DNA from: an uncultured Bacteroidales bacterium
GTDB lineage: Bacteria > Bacteroidota > Bacteroidia > Bacteroidales > Muribaculaceae
NCBI GenBank assembly: GCA_947175585.1
Contig: CAMWNL010000170.1
Coordinates: forward strand, 1-5,031
Reading direction: 5' to 3'
DNA length: 5,031 nt
Part shown: positions 1 through 5,031 of the stretch, in pieces
Numbering within the stretch: position 1 is the first letter of the stretch
Layout: each line of letters opens with the position of its first letter
Notes under the pieces: model-generated
What the model was told of the DNA's origin: nothing
The model's database searches: none
Seen by the model: only the letters and a program-made list of their open reading frames with translations
Made by a program: the position numbers and the translations under genes

Positions 1-2
1 AG

Positions 3-95
3 CTCTATAACAAGGAAATCGGTATCTGCAACGTACCCTACGGTGACACATATCTCCGTCCTGTTGCCAACGGTTTCTTTGCCGTTTCAACAACT
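3..95 (+). other. C-terminal edge of a NAGPA/DUF2233-like domain (partial)
   Basis: The first 31 visible residues contain 'GICNVPYGD' followed by 'LRPVANGFFAVST'. In NAGPA/DUF2233 proteins the catalytic 'DGGGSS' segment is followed by a short strand, an 'N-x-P-x-D/G' turn and an 'R-x-V-x-N-x-hydrophobic' strand that closes the fold. Gut Bacteroidales homologues commonly continue into a 'YGYNQYGVL'-type Ig-like domain, as happens here at residues ~60-67. The assignment rests on remembered family patterns, and the diagnostic glycine-rich motif is outside the window. Confidence 0.6.
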
Positions 96-2708
96 CCTGA
101 AGACAACGAAATAGCCTACATCGAAGTTCGTCAGAAAAACGTTAATGTTGCTGCCGGAGAAACTTTCACTCCGACCGTCTACGGTTACAACCAATACGGT
201 GTCCTCGTTGATGCTGACGTTAAAGACTTCACACTCACGGTAGCTCCCTCACTCGGCACTGTTTCTGCAGCGTCTCGCAGCGGTGAGTCTACATTCACTG
301 CCGGTGACGCCAAAGGCACAACTATCGCTGTTGTATCACTCCCTGCTACAGACACTGACTCACCCTCAATCAAGTGTGGCGTCCGCATCCTCGCTAACGG
401 TGGTGGCGAATATGTCACTTCAGGCGATGACAGCGCTCCCATTATGGTCGTTGCCGACTACGAGAGCGACGAACCCATGGGCGTTGACAAAGAGCCCATT
501 TTCCTCACCGAGCAGTGGCACTTCGTCAACACTTCTTACAACGACGGTTGGGACGGCACTGCTCCTGACTGGACTTCAGAAGACGCTATCAAGGCTAAAC
601 CCTGTCCCCGTTTCGCAACAGCTCGCAACGGCCGATTCTACACAGTCGACATGACAACTATGTCAATCGCCGAAATCGACAACGAAGGCAACCTCGTGCC
701 CCTCTATAAGCTCCCGGCTCTCGAAGGCCGCGTAATCAATGATGTGCCCGACTACTACGGTTGCGCTATCTCAAGCGACGACGCCGGCAACTTCCTCATC
801 GGCCACCTCTTCACCAAGAACGATACCTACCGCGTATGGACCATCTATGATCCCAAGACCGGCAAAGCCAAACACTTTGATATCGAGCTCCCCGAAGGCG
901 AAGGCTCAAGCGGCCGTATTGACAACATAGGTCGCGTAGTCGGCAACCTTATCCGCGACGCTTATGTTTATGTAGCTCCCAAGGCAACAGCCAACCTCGA
1001 TACTCAGAAGGCTCTTATCATCAACTTCAAGGGTGACGGCAACGTTGAAAACGTTACTGCTACTCCTACCATGTCTACAGGCATGTATCTCGCCGGCAAC
1101 GGCAACACAGGCTCAACCATCCAGCCTAAATATTCAAGTGTTGCCGATATGGAAGGTAAAGATCTCAACGAGACCTTCTACTGGTACTCTAAGGCTGGCG
1201 GTATAGGTCAGTGGAACCAGGACCTCTTCACTTTCGAAAACGGCACCTACTCTACCAACTACAGCCAGAACTGGAACAATGCTTCAGCCCTCAACGGTTT
1301 CGACACATTCATCCTCGGTGGCAAACGCTACTTTGTCGTAGGTTTTGCAGCTGAAGGCGAAAAGCAGAATAATCAGCACATCGCTATCTTCGACGAGCAG
1401 TCTAACCGCATCGCCGAATGGACCAACCCCGACTACGAATCAGGCGCAGGCTATATCACCATCACTGCTGTTCCCGTTAACGAGAACCATGTGAATATCT
1501 ACCTTTACAACTGTACAGGCAACGCCACAGTCAATGGCGAAACAACCGGCGCTATCGCAGGTGCACTCCTTTCGTTCACTCTTGGTAAAGAATTCGAAGC
1601 TTACGAAGCTGCTGACATCACTCCCGAAGGCTACAAATTCGACAACTACACTGACGGCGACGCATTCAAACTCACCGCTACCGACTCTAACGGCGGTTGG
1701 TCAGCTCCCGGCGGTCTCTACCACAGCAACAACGAATCCGTTCAGGAAAACGGCCACCTCACCGCTTACCTCGACCGCGGCGCTGCTTCTAACTTCAACA
1801 GCCAGGCTTACGTAGATCAGACCGTTCAGCCTGCTTATGCTGTTCGCAAGATCAACGACCATGTTGGCAACGCTCTCGCCATCACTCAGCCCTGGTCTCC
1901 CGGCGCAAGCCGCTACTCTTGGCCGGCAGCCGGCATCGGTGGTTCTCAGGCTCAGCTCAACTTCTATGTTCCTGCCGAACAGATTAAGAGCGATGCCGAA
2001 GAACGTCACTACGTGCGTGTACGCCTTGTTTACAATGTTCTCATGCGTGGTTGCCACTATGCTCTTGACCTTAACGCTAATGCCGTTAAGAATACAGTTG
2101 CCAGCATCTACTCATCTCACGAAAACAACTGGGTTGTTCCCGAAAACGACCACCTCACCGGCGCACTCTATGCCGAAACCGGCATCAACTTCGCTCAGTG
2201 GGTTGACGAAACAGGCAACATCGAAGACATTCCTGCTAAACCCGTAGTTTACGATCCGGAAGACAGCGATATTGACGCATGGGATCCCGGCCACCACAAC
2301 AACGGTTGCGTAAATGACCCCAACGTTAAGCCGACTTATCTCCTTAACGACGAACGCTACCGCGTATATGAATTTGATACTTACATCGATAATCCTTCTG
2401 CTGCTACTGTAAGCGTACAATTCAACATGATCAGCCGCAACACTACATTCATTATCAAGGAAATCAAATTCACCGACCTCGGTACTGATGAGGCAGCCGC
2501 TAACCTTCTCGGCAAACGCAGTCTCTCTTGGACTTACTACAACGCCAACACTTCAGGCATCGAAGACATCGTGACTGACGCAGCTGTTGAGACAACAGAC
2601 GCTCCTGCAGTTTACTACAACCTCCAGGGCGTGCAGGTTAAGAATCCCGCTAACGGCGTTTACATCGTTCGCCGTGGCAATCAGGTGACTAAGGAATTCA
2701 TCCGCTGA
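3..2708 (+). CDS. Large secreted multidomain protein, probable phosphodiester glycosidase (NAGPA/DUF2233)-type, 5'-truncated
   Basis: The frame is open from the window edge to TGA at 2706-2708, giving 901 residues with the N-terminus missing. The ATG at 444 is internal, because 147 open codons precede it and carry domain-like sequence. Residues 1-31 (LYNKEIGICNVPYGD, then RPVANGFFAVST) match the final strands of NAGPA/DUF2233 phosphodiester glycosidases, where a 'G.v.N.P.dG..R.VaN.l.v' pattern follows the catalytic GGGS region; that region lies upstream, so catalysis cannot be checked. Residues ~38-140 look like a bacterial Ig-like domain (FTPTVYGYNQYGVLV, then FTAGDAKGTTIAVVS). Residues ~185-535 are beta-rich with recurring 'YxxD/IYDPKTG/IFDEQSN' strand-turn units, possibly a propeller. 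Residues ~540-845 resemble a beta-sandwich, and the last ~50 residues are a sorting tail. No catalytic function can be assigned to the visible part. Expected location is the cell surface or outside the cell. Leucine codons are exclusively CTC/CTT, suggesting high expression. Confidence 0.85.
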   Translation, partial: LYNKEIGICNVPYGDTYLRPVANGFFAVSTTPEDNEIAYIEVRQKNVNVAAGETFTPTVYGYNQYGVLVDADVKDFTLTVAPSLGTVSAASRSGESTFTAGDAKGTTIAVVSLPATDTDSPSIKCGVRILANGGGEYVTSGDDSAPIMVVADYESDEPMGVDKEPIFLTEQWHFVNTSYNDGWDGTAPDWTSEDAIKAKPCPRFATARNGRFYTVDMTTMSIAEIDNEGNLVPLYKLPALEGRVINDVPDYYGCAISSDDAGNFLIGHLFTKNDTYRVWTIYDPKTGKAKHFDIELPEGEGSSGRIDNIGRVVGNLIRDAYVYVAPKATANLDTQKALIINFKGDGNVENVTATPTMSTGMYLAGNGNTGSTIQPKYSSVADMEGKDLNETFYWYSKAGGIGQWNQDLFTFENGTYSTNYSQNWNNASALNGFDTFILGGKRYFVVGFAAEGEKQNNQHIAIFDEQSNRIAEWTNPDYESGAGYITITAVPVNENHVNIYLYNCTGNATVNGETTGAIAGALLSFTLGKEFEAYEAADITPEGYKFDNYTDGDAFKLTATDSNGGWSAPGGLYHSNNESVQENGHLTAYLDRGAASNFNSQAYVDQTVQPAYAVRKINDHVGNALAITQPWSPGASRYSWPAAGIGGSQAQLNFYVPAEQIKSDAEERHYVRVRLVYNVLMRGCHYALDLNANAVKNTVASIYSSHENNWVVPENDHLTGALYAETGINFAQWVDETGNIEDIPAKPVVYDPEDSDIDAWDPGHHNNGCVNDPNVKPTYLLNDERYRVYEFDTYIDNPSAATVSVQFNMISRNTTFIIKEIKFTDLGTDEAAANLLGKRSLSWTYYNANTSGIEDIVTDAAVETTDAPAVYYNLQGVQVKNPANGVYIVRRGNQVTKEFIR
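2553..2705 (+). other. C-terminal sorting tail, type IX secretion-like
   Basis: The last ~50 residues consist of an acidic, Ala/Thr-rich linker (SGIEDIVTDAAVETTDAPA) and then 'VYYNLQGVQVKNPANGVYIV' ending in 'KEFIR'. The pattern 'YxLxGxxV..P..GvYiv....G....K.xx' is that of Bacteroidetes C-terminal sorting domains, which direct proteins through the type IX secretion system and are often cleaved with anchoring to surface glycolipid. This tail is the short variant seen in Muribaculaceae and Prevotella. Whether it acts through type IX secretion in this organism is inferred, since no secretion genes lie in the window. Confidence 0.7.
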
Positions 2709-2730
2709 TATCACCTCCACCGATAATTAC

Positions 2731-2755
2731 AAGGGCGACCCTCCGGGCCGCCCTT
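2731..2755 (+). terminator. Probable intrinsic terminator after the secreted-protein gene
   Basis: A 7-bp perfect stem, AAGGGCG (2731-2737) with CGCCCTT (2749-2755), encloses an A/C mismatch and an inner CCC/GGG pair around a TCC loop. It begins 23 bases after the stop codon. The tail downstream (GCTGTTTC) is only mildly T-rich, so termination may be imperfect. The position between a stop codon and a new promoter supports the terminator role. Confidence 0.75.
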
Positions 2756-2816
2756 GCTGTTTCATGACTGACCAGTCCGTTTTAAAACCATTATTCGCGC
2801 ATTAAGTGGCTGCCTT

Positions 2817-2848
2817 TTTGCTTTTCTCGGCTGCATTTTCTACCTTTG
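2817..2848 (+). promoter_or_regulatory. Bacteroidetes-type promoter for the TPR gene
   Basis: A -33 element TTTG (2817-2820) is followed after exactly 20 bases by TACCTTTG (2841-2848), a perfect match to the TAnnTTTG -7 consensus used by the primary Bacteroidetes sigma factor. Transcription would start near 2853-2857, giving a leader of about 25 bases before the ATG at 2881. No Shine-Dalgarno sequence is visible ahead of that ATG (AAAGACAGCT only), which is normal for this phylum. No operator or riboswitch is evident in so short a leader. Confidence 0.85.
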
Positions 2849-2880
2849 CACATAAATATTTGCACTCACTAAAGACAGCT

Positions 2881-5031
2881 ATGAATAATCGCTATCTACT
2901 GACACTCCTCGCCGCCGCGGCGATAGCTCCGCTTTCGGCTCAAATTAACTCTCCATCAACCGCAGGATATGTTGTCCGCGGCACTGAAATGTTTGATGAC
3001 AACAATTATCAAGGCTGTCTCGATCAGCTCACACATGTTGACCGCTCATCGCTCTCTGACGCTGAGTGTGAGCGCCTGGACTGGCTTGTCGCTCAATCTC
3101 AATTCGCTATCCACGGCAAAGGTTCCCGTCCCTATTTCATTGCCTTCCTGTCAATGTACCCCTACTCTCTTCACCGCTATGAGGCGTTGATGCGCATAGG
3201 CGATTGTCTTTTTGAGTCAAACTATGCCGACGCGCTGAAGACCTATAGGCTGGTCGACCGCGCCACGCTCACTTCCGACAAGGCCGAAGACCTTGACTAT
3301 CACATAGCTTATTGCTACCTGATGCTCGCTGACTTCGACCAGGCATCACCAATTTTCAACCGGCTCTCTTCAACCGGGGCCTACGGCAAAGCTGCCCGTT
3401 TCTATCAGGCCTACATTGCTTATGCACAGGGTGACTACAACGAGGCCAAACGATTGTTTAAGGCTGTCGACACCGCTACCGCCCCCGGCAACATGGCCGA
3501 TTATTATCTCGCACAGATCTATTATCTTGAGGGTGACTATAAGCAGACTCTCCAGACAGCCCGCGCCCTGCTGCGTCGCAGCGGCATAGCCCCCGAATTT
3601 GTGGCTGAGGCTAACCGTCTTGCCGGCGAATCGCTTTATCTCACAGGCGACGCATCCGCTGCAATCCCCTACCTCAAAAAATATGTCGCCGCCACTGACC
3701 GTCCCGAGCTTTCTACGCTCTATATCCTCGGCATCAGTCAGTATGCCACAGGCGACTATCGTGATGCCGTCGAAACGCTGCGCTCTGTCAGCGACGGAAA
3801 CGACGCTATGGCTCAGAGCGCGAGTCTGTATATCGGCCAGGCTCTTATGCAGCTCGGAGATAAAGATGCCGCTCTTCTGGCTTTTGACAAAGCCCTGCGC
3901 ATGGACTATGACAAAGGCGTGCAGGAAGCTGCATATTATAACTATGCCGTTGCCAAGTTCAGCGGCGCAAACATTCCTTTCGGCAGCTCGGTCGCTACCT
4001 TCGAAGCCTTCCTTAACCGTTATCCCGACAGCAAATATGCTCCCGAAGTGCAGCAATACATCGTCGACGGTTATATGACCGATCATAACTATGATCTCGC
4101 CCTCGCGAGCATCAACCGTATGAAGCGTCCGAGCAACAAGGTGCTTGCGGCCAAGCAGAAGGTACTCTACAACCTCGGAGCCTCTGCCCTCGCCGCCGGA
4201 AATGCTACCACTGCTCTCGTCTATCTGAATGAAGCCGAGACACTCAAATCTCACAACGCCGACATCGCCAATGAGGTCAACCTACTCACCGGCGAAGCAT
4301 ATTACCGCACCGGTGACTATGCTAAATCCGTTAAGGCTCTCAACAGCTTCATCGCCAAAGCAAAGAAATCAAACGACAATCTCCCTCTCGCTTATTACGA
4401 CCTCGGCTACTCGGAGTTTGCTCAAAAACATTACCAACAGGCAGCCAAGGCCTTCGAACATGTCATCGCCTCACCCGGCTCTCTGTCGAGCGCCGTCGTG
4501 GCCGATGCATATAATCGCATTGGAGACGTCCACTATTACGCGTCAGATTTCGATAAAGCCCAAGGCTATTACGATAAAGCTTATTCGACCAACCCCTCTG
4601 CCGGAGACTACGCCCTGTTCCAGACCGCGATAATGAAAGGTTTCGCGCGCGACCATCAGGGCAAGATTGCCGACCTCAAACGTCTGCCTGTCGAATTCCC
4701 TCAGTCTACCCTTCTGGCCGACGCCATGCTTGAAATGACCGCAAGCTATATTCAGCTCGGCGATAACCAGTCGGCTATCGCGACATACCGCCAACTCGTC
4801 GCCGACTATCCTAACACAGCTCAGGGTCGTCAGGGTTATCTACAGTTAGCTCTGACTCTTCTCAATGACGGTGAGCGCGGCGAGGCACTCGAATCATATC
4901 GCAACATCGTCCGTCTTTATCCGTCAAGCGACGAAGCCCGTGAAGCCACCGAGCAACTCAAACGCCTTGCTGCTGAAGATGGCACACTTACTGAATACGC
5001 CGAGTTTGTCAACTCAGTGCCTGACGCGCCT
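2881..5031 (+). CDS. Exported tetratricopeptide-repeat (TPR) protein, 3'-truncated
   Basis: This frame has no stop from ATG 2881 to the window end (717 codons), so the C-terminus is missing. The start is supported by the promoter just upstream and by an N-terminal signal peptide: R4, a hydrophobic core (LLTLLAAAAIAPL) and a probable cleavage after LSA-20 before Gln. There is no lipobox cysteine, so a soluble periplasmic protein is expected. The rest is helical TPR repeats, clearest at residues ~172-201, 207-236, 314-343 (ASLYIGQALMQLGDKDAALL), 464-493, 502-531, 541-571, 615-643 and 651-682. Several repeats end in 'YPxSxxA' (YPDSKYAPE at 381-389, YPNTAQGR at 643-650, YPSSDEAR at 680-687), as in TPR_6/YbgF/BamD-like envelope proteins. 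From memory, Bacteroidales have a ~1000-residue exported TPR family of this type, so roughly 300 residues may be missing. The role is probably scaffolding or protein binding in the envelope; no enzyme motif is seen and the partner is unknown. Confidence 0.92.
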   Translation, partial: MNNRYLLTLLAAAAIAPLSAQINSPSTAGYVVRGTEMFDDNNYQGCLDQLTHVDRSSLSDAECERLDWLVAQSQFAIHGKGSRPYFIAFLSMYPYSLHRYEALMRIGDCLFESNYADALKTYRLVDRATLTSDKAEDLDYHIAYCYLMLADFDQASPIFNRLSSTGAYGKAARFYQAYIAYAQGDYNEAKRLFKAVDTATAPGNMADYYLAQIYYLEGDYKQTLQTARALLRRSGIAPEFVAEANRLAGESLYLTGDASAAIPYLKKYVAATDRPELSTLYILGISQYATGDYRDAVETLRSVSDGNDAMAQSASLYIGQALMQLGDKDAALLAFDKALRMDYDKGVQEAAYYNYAVAKFSGANIPFGSSVATFEAFLNRYPDSKYAPEVQQYIVDGYMTDHNYDLALASINRMKRPSNKVLAAKQKVLYNLGASALAAGNATTALVYLNEAETLKSHNADIANEVNLLTGEAYYRTGDYAKSVKALNSFIAKAKKSNDNLPLAYYDLGYSEFAQKHYQQAAKAFEHVIASPGSLSSAVVADAYNRIGDVHYYASDFDKAQGYYDKAYSTNPSAGDYALFQTAIMKGFARDHQGKIADLKRLPVEFPQSTLLADAMLEMTASYIQLGDNQSAIATYRQLVADYPNTAQGRQGYLQLALTLLNDGERGEALESYRNIVRLYPSSDEAREATEQLKRLAAEDGTLTEYAEFVNSVPDAP

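Noticed and set aside
444..446. ATG as the true start of the upstream gene
   Set aside because: The frame is open for 147 codons before it and encodes a coherent domain edge and Ig-like segment. The ATG sits mid-sequence (API-MVVADYE) with no promoter upstream.
1701..2057. Antisense open frames within the secreted-protein gene (also 2112-2420 and 185-442)
   Set aside because: They are shadows of a gene with strongly biased codons; their translations are low-complexity Val/Ala/Ser-rich and they lack promoters.
2779..2788. Perfect 10-bp palindrome GTTTTAAAAC as a possible operator
   Set aside because: It is short, A/T-simple, does not extend on either side, and lies about 30 bases upstream of the -33 element with no second copy, so chance is a sufficient explanation.
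2853..2862. Second -7-like element (TAAATATTTG)
   Set aside because: The TA-to-TTTG spacing is wrong and no TTTG lies at the right distance upstream; the TACCTTTG element just before it fits perfectly.
3370..4254. 294-codon open frame on the - strand inside the TPR gene
   Set aside because: It lies codon-for-codon in register antisense to the TPR gene and stays open simply because that stretch lacks TTA, CTA and TCA codons. It starts at GTG, its translation resembles no family, and the + strand reading has a signal peptide, promoter and TPR motifs.
1..5031. CRISPR arrays, tRNA/rRNA genes, insertion sequences, phage or defence genes
   Set aside because: There are no regularly spaced repeats, cloverleaf-like segments, transposase motifs or terminal inverted repeats; nearly all bases are covered by two ordinary long coding frames.

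Overview
The window looks like gut Bacteroidales DNA, most likely Muribaculaceae or a close relative. Three things suggest this: an intergenic promoter with the Bacteroidetes-type -33 TTTG / -7 TAnnTTTG architecture, a large secreted protein ending in a short 'YYNLQG...GVYIVRRG' sorting tail of the kind common in Muribaculaceae and Prevotella, and balanced base composition with C-ending codon preference. The family-level assignment is an inference.

Layout: both genes are on the + strand and both are cut by the window edges. Bases 3-2708 hold the last 901 codons of a large secreted or surface protein. Its first ~31 residues resemble the C-terminal edge of a phosphodiester glycosidase (NAGPA/DUF2233, PF09992) domain. 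After that come an Ig-like segment, a beta-rich segment that may be a propeller, a C-terminal beta-sandwich-like segment and the sorting tail. Bases 2709-2880 are intergenic and contain a GC-rich hairpin (likely terminator) followed by a canonical Bacteroidetes promoter. Bases 2881-5031 hold the first 717 codons of an exported tetratricopeptide-repeat (TPR) protein, open to the window end.

The terminator and promoter between the genes imply two separate transcription units, so adjacency gives no strong reason to link their functions. The upstream gene has a very narrow codon choice (all leucines are CTC or CTT), which suggests strong expression; the TPR gene is more relaxed. I found no RNA genes, mobile elements, CRISPR arrays or long DNA repeats. 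Nothing here amounts to a clearly new system; the most interesting object is the multidomain architecture of the upstream protein.
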